Of a stretch of 64,000 nucleotides of DNA, positions 49,990 through 61,553 are shown piece by piece (the stretch's first letter is position 1; the number at the start of each line of letters is the position of its first letter). Origin of the DNA: Molossus alvarezi (taxonomy: Eukaryota > Chordata > Mammalia > Chiroptera > Molossidae); the NCBI GenBank assembly GCA_037176705.1, contig CM073886.1:87145501-87209500 (forward strand), given 5' to 3'. The notes beneath the pieces were generated by a model. It searched no databases and was not told the origin of the DNA. It saw nothing but the letters and a program-made list of their open reading frames with translations. The position numbers and the translations under genes were made by a program.

Positions 49990-51191
49990 TTAAAAAACAT
50001 TTTCTTTTTGATTTTCAAAATGGGAGATGCATTTCTGGGAGGGATATTTTTTTTAATTACATAAATTGCATTTGAAAGTGTAATTGCTTAGGGGGAAATA
50101 TCTATAATAATGTCAACAAGAAAAACAATATTTTTTAAAAGAAAGTATAATTACCTATATTTCATTCTTTGATTAAAGTCATTTTCATTCAATTAAAGTT
50201 TTTCTTCAGCTAGGTTATTCAGCCAAGTCTAAAAAGCTGAAGACAAAAATTGGGCAGAGGATGAAATGTGTTAAAGTCTTCTAGACAGAGTATACAAAAC
50301 CCGAAGCATTGTATGTTTCAAGTACTGAGATGGTTCAAATGTCAAATCACTATTCCTAATGCCATTCGGCCTTCTTATCCCCCCATTCATGTAATTTTCC
50401 CTCTTTGAATTTGTTCTCTACTTATTTCTGTTTCATATCTTTTCTCTTTACGTTATCCTTATTGTTTATAGTCTATTTGTCTTTTCTGTGTCATTAGAGG
50501 CAAGGCGGTACAGCTTATTGTTCATGTCTATAGTATCTGGCAGTTTTTTGCTTATAGCATTAGAATGGAGGGAATGTAAAAGAAGAGAGAAAATGATAAA
50601 TGGAAGAGAGATTTCAGAGTTGTTTTCAGATCAAATCTTTCACCCGTCATGAAAGATTAGACATCAGTCCTATTTCTTGGTAGTTTTAAAGAAGACTTTT
50701 CTTGATAACAAATCCTGCAAGTACATGAATGGTCTTGAAAGTTAATTGTAAGGAAATATGTAACATTTTTAAAGATATCAAGTAAGATAATTGGAATAGG
50801 TTTTGGCGAAATTAATTTTTGAAGTTTGAAATTCTGATTTTTTTAATTACTAGTTATTGTGACACAAATTGACGTTTCACGTTTTAAAATGGCATATAAT
50901 TGTGAGTTGAGCTATATATTTCATTTTAAGTAAAACCAGCTCTTGGTTTCCAGGCAGAAGACAGAGGTGAAGCATTGTACCTGAGCGTTAGAGTCTCTGT
51001 GTTTACATAAAGACTTATGGTTAAGAGTAAAAAAGTCTTATTTTATAAATCTTGGTTTCAGCAGACAGGTATCTGTTAGTTTACGTTTTTGTAAAGGAAG
51101 CTAGAAACTGCCACATGAAATTTTTCTTTTCTTTAATAATAGCTATTTTTTTGTGACTATTGTATGTGCTAAGTATAGTTATTTCATTTAA
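49990..51191. other. Intergenic downstream of SMN1, nothing recognised
   Basis: AT-rich sequence with no recognisable exon. A faint L1 3'-end-like phrase (GGGGGAAATATCTATAATAA) is at about 50090. Confidence 0.4.
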
Positions 51192-51400
51192 TCTTTTTAA
51201 AATATGTTTTTATTGATTTTAGAAAGAGAGAGGAACATTGATGTGAGAGAGACACACCGATTGGCTGCCTCCCACCTGACCCTGATCAGTGGGGCTGGCA
51301 TCAAACCTGCAACCCAGGTACACGCCCTCGACTGGAATTCTAACCGGCAGCTCTTTGGTCTGTGGGCCAACACTAACCACTGAGCCAAATGGGCCAGGAC
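51192..51400 (-). mobile_element. Class A/B SINE
   Basis: TGTTTTTATTGATTTTAGAA to CCAAATGGGCCAGGA. Confidence 0.8.
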
Positions 51401-51483
51401 AACATTAGTCTGTTACAATGATTTTCAACCTTTTTCATCTTATGGCACACATTAAACTAGTTACTAAAATTTTTTGGCAAACT

Positions 51484-51735
51484 GCCCTGGCCTGTTTGGC
51501 TCAGCAGTTAGAGTGTCAGCCTGTAGACAGAAGGATCACAGGTTTGATTCCCTGTCAAGAGCATGTGCCTGGGTTGGAGGTTTGATCCACAGCCCCAGTT
51601 GGGGCCATGCAGGAGGCAACAAATTGATGTCTCTCTCACATCAATGTTTCTCTTTCTCTCTCCCTCCCTCCCTCCCACTCTATCTAAAAATCAATGGAAA
51701 AAAGGTCCTCAGGTGAGGATTAAAATCAATTAATT
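51484..51735 (+). mobile_element. Class A-like SINE
   Basis: GCCCTGGCCTGTTTGGCTCA to GTCCTCAGGTGAGGATTAAA. Confidence 0.86.
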
Positions 51736-51868
51736 AAATTAAAAAAATGTTTTGAATAAAATTCTGCGGCATACTGAAGAATATATTTTTTGCCAATCTA
51801 ACAAACAAAAAAGTCATAATTTTTATTCATTCATACTGGATGGCTATTATGTTGGCTGTTTTTTGTTT

Positions 51869-52101
51869 TTTTTCAATCCTCACCCAAGGATATTTTTCCA
51901 TTCATTTTCAGACAGAGTGGGAGGGAGAGAGAGAGAAACATCGATGTGAGAGAGACACATCAATTGGTTTACTTCCTGCACAACCCTGACCAGGGCTGGA
52001 GACTGAACCACAGCCAAGGTATGTGCCCTTGCCGGAATCGAACCCGCGACTCTGTAGTTGGTGTGCTGACGCTTTAACCACTGAGCCAAACTGGCCAGGG
52101 C
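51869..52101 (-). mobile_element. Class A-like SINE
   Basis: TCAATCCTCACCCAAGGATA to CCAAACTGGCCAGGGC. Confidence 0.86.
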
Positions 52102-52115
52102 TGTTGTCATTTTTT

Positions 52116-52333
52116 TTTTAATTAAAAAAATTGTTTTTTCTTTTATTGATTTTAAAGAGAGAGAAAGGGAGAGAGAGAGAAACATCGATGAGAAAGAACA
52201 TAGATTGGCCGCCTCCTGCATGCCCCCATTGGGGATTGGGCCCACAACCTGGGCATATGCCCTGACCTGGAATTGAACCAGTGACCTCTTGGTGGATGGG
52301 TCGACGCTCAACCACTGAGCCACACCAGCTGGC
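52116..52333 (-). mobile_element. Class B SINE
   Basis: Perfect duplication TGTTGTCATTTTTT at 52102-52115 and about 52334-52347. Confidence 0.87.
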
Positions 52334-52347
52334 TGTTGTCATTTTTT

Positions 52348-53178
52348 AATTTGACAATTAAAGGGAAAAGAGGTCAGTGTCCCTGACTAAATAGTCAGGT
52401 ATTGTATGTTTTAAAAATTCTTGCAGCATGTTGGTTGAAAATTGCTGGTCTCTTGTATTGTGATGGTTAAAACAATATGTACTAAACAATATTATACTTT
52501 ATACCTCTCAAGAATGTAAAGTGAATATGTCACATACTTGATAATATAATATTTCTATATGGCAGTAACTTATTTTCAACTTTTTTGTTTAACATAGTTC
52601 CATAGAATTATTTTTGTGTCTTGATTAATTTTATACATCGGGCTTCAAATTCTGCATAGTTTTGTAGATCATAATGTGTTGTCATATTGCTTCTCCAAAA
52701 GAAGAAACTAGTTAATAATGCCCTCATTCTTCATACTTAATTGTAAGAGTATCTACTTGGTATAATATAAGGATTATTCTTCATTGCTATTCTTTTTTAT
52801 AAAATGAAAGGTTTAAAGTTTGAACTAATAATTCAATTTATTCTTGTAATTTTTTTAAACTACATTTTTGTTGCTTGTTATATATAGTAATCTGACAGGA
52901 AACTATATTAAAATGAAAATAAGACACAGAACTATGTGTATTATGCTACCTGCTATTTACATACATGTATACACCTTGGTATTCATCTCAGGGTGATGCT
53001 CAAGTTACCTCTAAAGAGGGACTAGAATACAGAGGCATGTGAGGGAGACTTCATAGTATACCCTTTTGTATTTTTTCTAGTTTTGTGCTGTGTACATTTA
53101 TTGAAAATTAAAAAGAATGTACTTAAATCTGATAAGCTGTATCAGTCATCATTATTCTTTTAATTTTTGTTTTTATAG
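52348..53178. other. Intergenic, nothing recognised
   Basis: AT-rich unique sequence leading to the 26-nt exon candidate. Confidence 0.4.
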
Positions 53179-53204
53179 GTAATTCATACAGTATTGTTTA
53201 ACAG
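53179..53204 (+). other. Candidate 26-nt exon downstream of SMN1
   Basis: A long pyrimidine tract ends TTTTTATAG at 53178, followed by 26 nt (GTAATTCATACAGTATTGTT + TAACAG) and a near-perfect donor GTAAGTG at 53205. Both splice sites look strong. No gene is known to me at this position; it may be a UTR exon or chance. Confidence 0.3.
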
Positions 53205-53239
53205 GTAAGTGCTTTTTTCTCATTTCTTCTTTGTATTGA

Positions 53240-53300
53240 TATACACACACACACACATACATACATACATATATACACATATACATACACACACACACCA
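53240..53300. repeat. (CA)n/(ATAC)n simple repeat
   Basis: ACACACACAC and ATACATACAT tracts. Confidence 0.85.
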
Positions 53301-53464
53301 TATTGGTATATAAAACTCTTGTTTTAAACAGCTGACGGATATTCTCGTGTATAGATGTATATCATACTTAATTGAGCTCTTATGGATGGAGGTTTAGGCT
53401 GTTTTCAATCATTTGCTATTTAATACTACAGTCAGTATTCTTTTACATAATTCTTTTTTTTTCC

Positions 53465-53621
53465 AATTTTTATTAATTTATTTTTGTTACAGATATTTCT
53501 CCTTTTTCCCCCCTAGACACCCTCCTTCCCACTCCCCACCCCCCCCCCCAGCGTTGTTGTCTATGTTCATTGGTTATGCATACATGCATATAAGTTCTTT
53601 GGTTCGTCTCATCCATCCCCA
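53465..53621 (-). mobile_element. Short L1 3' end with target-site duplication
   Basis: Antisense bat L1 3' terminus (GTTGTCTATGTTCATTGGTT, GCATACATGCATATAAGTTC). Flanked by ACATAATTCTTTTT at 53446 and ACATAATTCTTTTT at 53622. Confidence 0.8.
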
Positions 53622-53639
53622 CATAATTCTTTTTGTAGA

Positions 53640-54587
53640 TATATGAATACATCTCTAGGATTATCTAAATAGAATTACAATCTAGACTTCCAGTCTAGAA
53701 TTGGTACTGCTGGATTGAAGAGGATATACATTCATAATTTTAATAGATTTTTGTTAAATTGCTCTCAGTATTAACTTATATCCCCACCAACATTGTTTGC
53801 GAGTTCCTGTTTCCCACAGCCAATAGTTTGTCAAACCTTTGGGTCTTTGTCAATCTAATAGTTGAAAATGATTGTCTCATTGTATTTATAATTATTTTAT
53901 TGTGAAGTTTTGCTTTTTTTTTTTTTTTTTTTATCCTCACCGAGGACATTTTTCCATTTTTTGTTCAGATAGAGCGGGAGGGAGAGAGAGGAAGAGAGAG
54001 AGAGAGAGAAACATCGACGTGAAGGGACACATCGAGTGGCTGCCACCCGCACAACCAACCAGGGCCGGGGACAAACTGCAACCTAGGTACGTGCCCTTAG
54101 CGGGAACCGAACCCGGGTCTCTCTGTACCGCAGGCCGACGCTCCAGCCACTGAGCCAAACCGGCCAGGGCTGAAGTTTTGCTTTTTAAGAGCCATGTGTC
54201 TTGTCTTCTCTGAAAACTTTAAGAACATCACATTTGCCCACTTTTCAGCTTTGATATGTTTTTCTTTTTGATTTGCAAGAAATCTTTGTTATGGTAACCA
54301 TTCCTTTGTGGTATGAGTTCTACATACATTTTTTCTCTAGGTTATCATTTCATTTAACCTTGCTTATAGTGATAGCAGTTGTCATTTTGACAGAAATGTT
54401 TGCTTTTTATGTAGTCATATTACTTTATTTTCATATAGTGAGATTCATTTCTTTCTTATGGATTTTGGGTTTTCTTCTGTTTCTATTGTTTTCATTTTTT
54501 TCCTGTATCTATATGGCTATTTTCCCATTATCATTTTAGATATTTTTGTTTACTCTCTTAAATTTTTGCTTATAAAATTTTATATAC
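53640..54587 (-). mobile_element. Old L1M-like relic with SINE insertion
   Basis: Phrases such as TCCCCACCAACATTGTTTGC and GGTCTTTGTCAATCTAATAG fit antisense L1M. Split by a class A SINE (53918-54170). The T-rich second half is less certain. Confidence 0.5.
53918..54170 (-). mobile_element. Class A Ves SINE
   Basis: Near-consensus; perfect 15-bp duplication TGAAGTTTTGCTTTT (53903-53917; 54171-54185). Confidence 0.92.
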
Positions 54588-55282
54588 TGTAGATCCTCCT
54601 TATTCATAGATTCTATATTTGTAAATTTGCCTACTTGCTAAAACGTATCTGTAACCCCAGGATCAGTATCCATGGCACTTTCACTGTCGTTCATGCACAT
54701 GTGCAGAAAGGTGAAAAATTTGAGTCACCTGACACAGATGTTCTCAGCTGAGGTTGAGCAATGCTGTTTCTTGTTTCAGCTCTCATACTATAAACAAGTG
54801 TCCTTTTCACAATCTTAGTGCTACATTTTTGTACCTATTGATTTTGCTCTTTAAAATGGCCCTCAAGCATTATGCTAAAGTGCTATTGAGGCTAGTGTTC
54901 CCAAGTACAAGAAGGCTGTGATGTGCCTTGCAGAGAAAATACACGTTAGGTAAGCTTCATTCAGGCATACGTTATAGTGCTGTTGGCTGTGAGTTTAGTG
55001 TTAATGAATCAACTATACATATATATAAAATATGTTTTTATTGATTTTAGAGAGAGAGGAAGGGAGAGGGAGAAACATCAATGAGAGAGAAACATCAGTG
55101 GGCTGCCTCCTGCACTTGGGGATTAAGCCCACAACCTGGGCATGTGTCCTGATGAGGAATCGAACTGATGACCACTGTGCATGGGGCAGTGCTCAGCCAA
55201 CTGAGCCACACCAGCCAGGGTTCAACTATATATTTTAAATAACGTGTCTTTCAACAGAAACATACATAAAACATGCTTCTGA
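54588..55282 (+). mobile_element. Tigger-family DNA transposon 5' part
   Basis: Starts GTAGATCCTCCTTATTCATA and contains GTGAAAAATTTGAGTCACCT, CAGCTCTCATACTATAAACA, AAATGGCCCTCAAGCATTAT, AAGAAGGCTGTGATGTGCCT and GTTAATGAATCAACTATA, as in mammalian Tigger elements. The start of the transposase frame is recognisable (AVGCEFSVNEST) but broken. A SINE at 55026-55220 interrupts it. The 3' half is missing. Confidence 0.75.
55026..55220 (-). mobile_element. Class B SINE inside Tigger
   Basis: GTTTTTATTGATTTTAGAGA to GAGCCACACCAGCCAGGG; edges TCAACTATACAT / TCAACTATATAT. Confidence 0.85.
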
Positions 55283-55879
55283 GCCACACCGGCCATGGCT
55301 CTTCTTTCTACTTTTTAAATAAGTTTTTTTAAAGTCCTTCTTATCTATTATTTATTAAAAAGGCTATTTTAAGACCATGATTTTTCCTCTGAACAGTGCT
55401 TTAGTTGTATTCTGTAGATTCTGCTATGTAGAATTCTTGTAATTTTTTAGATATTCCAAAAGTTTGGATTTGTTTCAAACTCTAGAAATGTGTAATAAAT
55501 GTTTTAATTTCTAGATAGGAATAATTTTTAGTTTTATTGTAGTTGGAGAATGTTTGTATTATAATCACTGTTGTTTTTAATAACACAGTTTTGATCATTG
55601 TTTTGTAATATAAGACATCAAATACCAGTGCTCCTGAAATGCAACAATCTACTTGCCCATTTACTCTTTCAAATGAATTTCGCAATTAATTTGTCTATTT
55701 AACTGTTCCATAAAGATAGAAATTAGTATTACATTAAGCATATTAGCAGATTTTTATTCTAGCTTTACTTACCTTGATGAGTGTATTGCTTTCCATATTC
55801 TATCTTCTTTATGATTTTTATAAGATAATAGGTTTTTAAGTTTCATAATTATATCTAGACTTTTTTCTTTCAAATTAAG
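55283..55879. other. Intergenic, AT-rich
   Basis: A 20-bp SINE head remnant (GAGCCACACCGGCCATGGC) is at about 55281-55300; otherwise nothing recognised before the exon candidate at 55880. Confidence 0.4.
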
Positions 55880-56205
55880 GTGCAGCTCTCTCCCAAGGAG
55901 AAGAGTATTTTGATGCGCCCTGGTCGATGTGAACAGTTTTCATCATTTTCCTCATGAGCACTTGGTTGAGTGGCACAACCATCTACATTTGCTCTTGTCA
56001 TACGTGACTCGTGCTTAAATAATTGGCCAGGTATTTCTAGGTAATAACCTGTTTGAATAACTGAACAATGGAAATGTTCAAGGTCACATGTAGTACAGAA
56101 AAGTCAATATATGTCAACACATTTGTATATTGTAACTTTCTTAGTGAGTATGTTAAGCTTTGTACTAATGCCTTTAAAAATAAATGATAAATATTTTTTA
56201 ATCTT
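55880..56205 (+). other. Candidate 3'-terminal exon between SMN1 and NAIP
   Basis: A pyrimidine-rich acceptor (TTTTTTCTTTCAAATTAAG|) precedes sequence open for 25 codons, including LSPKEKSILMRPGRC and QFSSFSS, then TGA at 55955-55957. A UTR-like tail follows with AATAAA at 56179-56184. I do not recognise the peptide. When joined to the 53179 exon in the same frame, a TAA appears, so coding continuity is not supported. It could be an alternative SMN1 3' end, a relic of another gene, or chance. Confidence 0.3.
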
Positions 56206-57001
56206 GACTGAGTATTTTTCTTTGGAATACATATGGTAAGGTAGAGTCTAGAAAAAAACTACTCAGGGTAAAGGGGGTAATATTGTAAAGATAAAACCAA
56301 TTGTAAAACAATGTTGCTAATAATCCATGGTTAAGAAACAAAGCCTAGCTGAAGCTGAGTATCTCAATGACTGGACCTGGTTTGTCAGGAACCAAGGCTA
56401 TATTATTTCTTGAAAGTCATATTGTCATTTTCCTCCCTGTACCTTCTCTCATCTGTCTGCCTCCCTCTCTTCTGGCTTCCTCCACATGCTCATCATGCAC
56501 ATGCCTAACATGGTTGCCCAAACCATTCTCTTCATCGCTACCTTGTAGTTCCCTCTATCATCCACTTGACTACATCTGTATCTCTGAGTTCCAATTCTCA
56601 GGAGAGGTAGGAGATCATATTGTTTCAGTTTAGCCTAAGGTTTGGTGCCCATGGCACCTGGGATTCTTTCTAGTCCATTTAGCGGCAGGAGAAGAGGTTG
56701 ATGTGATAAATGCTATTTCTTTCAGAGGTTCTGCATGGGTAAACTGGATATGCCTAGCATATCAGTATATATTTATTGAATAAATGAATATTCAGTGTGG
56801 TAAGTAAGCTTTGCAGAATGGGTTATTCTATGGCTTAAGCTTTCTAGTATAGGGTAAGTGGAGTTTTACCACTTTTCATGACAGTCAGACAATATTTTAT
56901 ATATTGAGCATATTTTAATTGGCTAAATATGTGCCAGGTGAAATTTAGTTATGAAGGCAGCCTACTTGCTTTCTAAGATATTTTTGGATATTATCTCCCT
57001 T
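56206..57001. other. Intergenic, nothing recognised
   Basis: Unique-looking, free of SINEs. Confidence 0.4.
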
Positions 57002-57014
57002 AATACTTTATGCA

Positions 57015-57264
57015 GCCGTGGCCGGCCGGTTTGGCTCAGCGGTTAGAGCGTCGGCCTGCGGTCCTGAGAGACCCGGGTTCGGTTCCCGCTAAGGGCGCGT
57101 ACCTCGGTTGCAGTTTGTCCCCGGCCCTGGTCGGTTGTGCGGGTGGCAGCCACTCGATGTGTCCCTTTCACATCGATGTTTCTCTCTCTCTCTCTGTTCC
57201 TCTCCCTCCCACTCTACCTGAACAAAAGATGGAAAAATGTCCTCGGGGGAGGATTAAAAAAAAA
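57015..57264 (+). mobile_element. Class A Ves SINE, likely young
   Basis: Near-consensus; perfect 13-bp duplication AATACTTTATGCA (57002-57014; 57265-57277). A few extra bases precede the usual head. Confidence 0.92.
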
Positions 57265-57329
57265 AATACTTTATGCAGTTGGACAGTGGTCATAGGTTCA
57301 GGAAAATCATTTATTTCAGCAAATCTTAT

Positions 57330-58687
57330 TTAACTTTGTGTGCTAGGCAGTGTTCTAGTTTCTTGGGAGACAGCAGTGACCAAGACAGATGAAAATTCCT
57401 GCTTATGGTGGTGGGAACTTTATAAGGTAGCAGATTGTCATTCGGGCTGCAGGGAAAGGGTGAGATGGGAAGTGGGGATGCTTTTCTAAGAAGAAAGTTT
57501 AGGAAACTCCTCATTGAGGTGACATTTGAGCAGAGATCTGAAGGAAATGAGAGCCATTCACATAAGTAGAGGGAGAACCTGCCAGGCAAAGGAAATGACA
57601 CGTGCAAAGGCCCTAACATGAGCTGTTTTGCATATTCAAGAAACAGCCGAGAAACCAGGTGGCTGAGTGGAATTGAGCAAGGAGGAGAGATTAAAGAGAC
57701 AGAGGTAAGAGGTAGTGAGAGGTCAAGTCATTTGTAGGCCATTGTAAAGTCTTCAGCATTTACTTTGAGCTGTGAATCCATTGGAGGATTTTGAACGAAA
57801 GGTGTAGCATGATCTGATTTATGCAAAGAGCCTTCTGACTTCTGTGTTGAAAATAGAAGTTTCAAGAGAAGAAGCAGGCCAACTAGTTAGGACCAATGGG
57901 TAGTAGTGGTTGGATCTGCATGTATTTTGCAAGTGGAGCTCAGGATTTGGGAATGGATTTACATGTGGAGTATGAAAGAGAGGAGTCAGGATGACTCAAG
58001 GTTTTTTTCTTAAGCAAGTGGAATAATGAATCTGGAATTTCACAAGATGGAAAAGTCTGAGTAAAGAGTTCTTTGGGCCCTGGCCAGTTTGGCTCAGTGG
58101 TTAGAGCGTCGGCCTGTGGTCCGGAGAGACCCGGGTTCGGTTCCCGCTAAGGGCATGTACCTCGGTTGCAGTTTGTCCCCGGCCCTGGTCGGTTGTGCGG
58201 GTGGCAGCCACTCGATGTGTCCCTTTCACATCGATGTTTCTCTCTCTCTCTCTGTTCCTCTCTCTCCCTCCCACTCTACCTGAACAAAAAATGGAAAAAT
58301 ATCCTCGGGTGAGGATAAAAAAAAGAGTTCTTTGGTGGAAATAAGGAGTTGGTTTGGACAGGAAATTTGAGATGCCCTTAATAGGAGTTAGGAGTTGGAT
58401 GGATATGAGTAAAGAGTTCAGAGGAGAGATCTAGGCTAGAGATGAAAATTTAGCAGTTAGCATAGATGTTGAATTTAAAGCTATTCAGCTGAATGAGATA
58501 ACCAAGGAAGTGCATTTAAATAGAGATGTCAGGAGAACTCAGGTATTCCCAATGTTTAGAGATCAGATATAAGGAGAAGCAGTAAAGGAAATAGAACTCT
58601 TAAATGGATTAGTAGGGAAGCCTTGGAAGCCAAGTGAAGAAAATGTTTTGAGGAGGGAGTGAAGGACCACATCAAAGCTACTAGTGG
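57330..58687 (-). mobile_element. LINE-2 relic
   Basis: Antisense L2 ORF2: ACGTGCAAAGGCCCTAACAT, GTAGGCCATTGTAAAGTCTT, CATTGGAGGATTTTGAACGA, TCTGAATGAGATAACC-like region, CTTGGAAGCCAAGTGAAGAA. A SINE splits it at 58077-58321 and a HAL1 5' fragment ends it at 58688. Confidence 0.75.
58077..58321 (+). mobile_element. Class A Ves SINE, likely young
   Basis: Near-consensus; perfect 14-bp duplication AAAGAGTTCTTTGG (58063-58076; 58322-58335). Confidence 0.92.
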
Positions 58688-59176
58688 AGGACTTCCGGTC
58701 AAGATGGCGGGTAGGTAAACACGGTATCGCGTCCTCCCTCAACCACATCAAAGTTACAACTAAACTACAGAACAACCATCATTCAAACCACCTGAAATCA
58801 AGCTGAATGGAAGTCCTACAACTACGGAATTAAAGCAGCAGCCGCATCAAGACTGGTAGGAGGGGCGGAGGGGACGGGCTGGGCCCACACCCAAGTGTGG
58901 CGGATAAAAATCAGGAGGACACCTCGGCTGGGAAGGTTCTCCCTGAGGACTGAGGGGGTCCCCGACCCACACCAGGTGCCCCACTCAGGGTTCCAGTGCC
59001 CGGAAGAGAAACCCCATCACTTCTGGCTGGAAAAACCAGCGGGAACTGAGGCTCAGGGAAGCTGGGGCGGCTGGAGCCCCAGGCAGCTCCTCTTAAAGGG
59101 CCCGCGCAAGCACTCCCTCTAAGCTCAGAGGGGAAGCAGCTTGAGGGGCGCCAGAGGCATACAGGGAAGAACTGAG
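58688..59176 (+). mobile_element. HAL1 5' UTR fragment lacking its 3' part
   Basis: Starts GGACTTCCGGTCAAGATGGC and follows the 5' UTR of the HAL1 at 48243 base for base with modest divergence, up to GGGAAGAACTGAG. The two copies part abruptly there. No 3' end or A-tail is attached. Confidence 0.8.
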
Positions 59177-59580
59177 CCCTGTAAATACATCTCCTGTCAG
59201 CAGGCACAGAGTAAAGGTGGTCAGTAGAGGGTGCTGGTGAGCACTAGAGGATCTGGTTAGTTTGTCCCTGTGGTTCTGCAGCACCCAGTGCCAACTGGGC
59301 ACACTTCATGCAGTACCTGGCTTTAGCAGTACCAGTGGCCAGCAGCATGCAGCTCCCCGTGAACGGCTTTCCCGTACACCTGCAAGGCACCTTCTCAGCA
59401 AAATACCCAGCGCTTGCACCTCCTCCGGCTGCAGTTCCGCAGCCTCAGCAAACCTCTGTTGTCCATGGCAGTGCCCTCTCCATCAAAGTCTGTATCCCAG
59501 CCCTGGGGTTCCTTCTTTGCTCCGTCAGGCTAGGGTGAAGAGCCTACAGGCTGCTCCCTGCATCTGCTTAGAGGGCTCTT
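59177..59580 (+). pseudogene. Coding-like fragment of unknown origin next to HAL1 5' end
   Basis: One frame (59308-59538) reads as a Pro/Ala/Val/Gln-rich segment (VASSMQLPVNGFPVHLQGTF, PPPAAVPQPQQTSVVHGSAL) in GC-richer sequence than its surroundings. It looks like part of a retrocopied low-complexity coding region. I cannot name the source. Confidence 0.35.
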
Positions 59581-59930
59581 GATCCTGTTACAGTTAATAA
59601 CTTCATAGTGACTTTCTCTGTTCAAATTACTGTGTGGTTTCTGTCTTGTGATTGGACTCTGATACAGTACTTAAAACTTACTTGAATACGAAAGTATTAC
59701 ACATAAAATCAGACAAGCAAAATAATAACAAATCTCACCCTGCAGAGGGCTCTTAATATTGTAAACTAGTTTTATATTTTACTTTAAATATAAAAATGGT
59801 ATAGGCACTTGTAAAACAAAACACAAGAAGAAAGGAAGAAAGTAGAATGCCATCTAGTCCCACTTCAGAGTTAACCACTATTAACATTTTATTGTATATT
59901 CTTCCAGAAATTATTTTTCAATTACAGTTT

Positions 59931-60268
59931 ACATTCAATATTTTGTATTCGTTTCAGGTGTGCAGCATAGTGGTTAGACAGTCATATACTTTACACAGTG
60001 ATCCCCTGGATATTTCCAGTACCCACCTGGTTCTATACATAGTTATCACAATATTATTGACTGTATTCCCAATGCTGTACTTACATCCCCATGACTATTT
60101 TGTAACTACCAACTTGTACTTCTAATCCCTTCACCTTTTCCACTCAGTCTCCCAAACCCCTTCCCTCTGGCAACCATCAGCTTAGTCTGTTCTTTGTATC
60201 TGTGAGTCTGTTTCTGGTTGGTTTGTTTATATTGTTCTTTCGATTCCACATATAAGTGAAATCACAGA
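59931..60268 (-). mobile_element. L1MA/MB-type 3' UTR fragment
   Basis: Antisense L1: TTCAGGTGTGCAGCATAGTG, TGATCCCCTGGATATTTCCA, CCCCTTCCCTCTGGCAACCA, TTCCACATATAAGTGAAATC. Confidence 0.8.
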
Positions 60269-61171
60269 AATTCTTAATGCATCTAGAAACGTGAGAGTAT
60301 TTTTTAAATAAATGGGGTCATACCATACATACTACTCCTATGTTTCATATTGGGGTGGGAGGGAAGGATTGGCTTTTTCCTTGATAAAAATAAAAATTAG
60401 GATTAAAGAATGACCGTTTTCCAACTTATACTAGTATCATGAATTTGGAATGGTCTTCTAACCATTCAGAAAATTCTGCATCACTGGGAAGTGGAATTCT
60501 GGAGACAAAGATGTAGACATTCACATCAAATGTAATACCTTGAGCCATATGGAGTCACTGAAAAGACAGTGTTCTCCCTGAGCAGAGTGGATTTATAAGA
60601 CAATGGTAAGGCCATTATAGCATATGTTGAACTCTTAAACATTATCATCTAAAAAAGCACCAATACTCAATTTTCTGGAAAACAAATTTAGCTTATCTTC
60701 AGTAATGCTAAATTTCTCATTTTTTGCTTATACAGTAATGTTGAATCAAAAGCCTCTGGAATTAAAACATTTTCCCCTAAATCCTATTTCTCTTCACACT
60801 GGACAAAGGGAAGGGATAAGTAAACTCAACTACACCAAAGTTAAATCTACAGAACAGGTCCTACAAGGATTGAGGAGTATCTCTTGGCCCACGAGAGATT
60901 CATCTGCACCCTGTATTAAAGTGAGCTCTTGTTTCACCTGTGTGTGAAACCGACTCATTTCTTAAGTTAGTCATTTCCTATAACCTGAGTTCTTCCATAT
61001 TGTGATTTTTAGATCAGTGTACCTCCCTGTACCCACTTCTCCTGGTGGCTTTATTACTCTTTACCATAGCTAGCCTGAAAACCTGGTGCTGATGTTGGAT
61101 AATGGAGGATTAGATGTCTAAACTTGGGGAGGATCATTGAGAGACTTCGGAGATGCTGGTAATAATCTTTT
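60269..61171. other. Region downstream of NAIP stop, nothing recognised
   Basis: No clear minus-strand poly(A) signal was located for NAIP; part of this may be its 3' UTR. Confidence 0.35.
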
Positions 61172-61381
61172 GTTTTTTTAAAATATTTTTTCTTTATTGA
61201 TTTTTAGGGAGAGAGAGAGGGAGAGAAACATCGATGAGAGAGAACATCAATTGGCCGCCTCCTGCATGCCCTCCACTGGGGATCGGGCCCACAACCTGGG
61301 CATGTGCCCTGACCAGGAATCAAACCGGTGAACTCTTGGTGCATGGGTCAACACTCAACTACTGAGCCACACCGGCCTGGC
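61172..61381 (-). mobile_element. Class B SINE near NAIP 3' end
   Basis: TTTCTTTATTGATTTTTAGG to GAGCCACACCGGCCTGGC; edges GTAATAATCT / GCAGTAATCT. Confidence 0.86.
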
Positions 61382-61553
61382 AGTAATCTGTTTCTTAAGC
61401 TCAATGACGGACAGGCAGAGTTATTTTTTTACACACCTTACATGTTTCATAAACTTTTTTGCATGCAATATTTAATAAAATGATTTTGGATAATTAGATT
61501 TTTAGAACTATTGACAAAAATTTTCTTGATTCAGCATATTTTAGCTAAATTTT

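Noticed and set aside
56367..56633. 88-codon frame with Cys/Ser-rich sequence
   Set aside because: No similarity recognised, no splice sites or poly(A) signal in a sensible place; likely chance.
59569..59757. GAGGGCTCTT repeats at about 59570 and 59745 as an insertion duplication
   Set aside because: The enclosed 160 bp shows no element hallmarks such as A-tail or terminal repeats, so the match may be chance.
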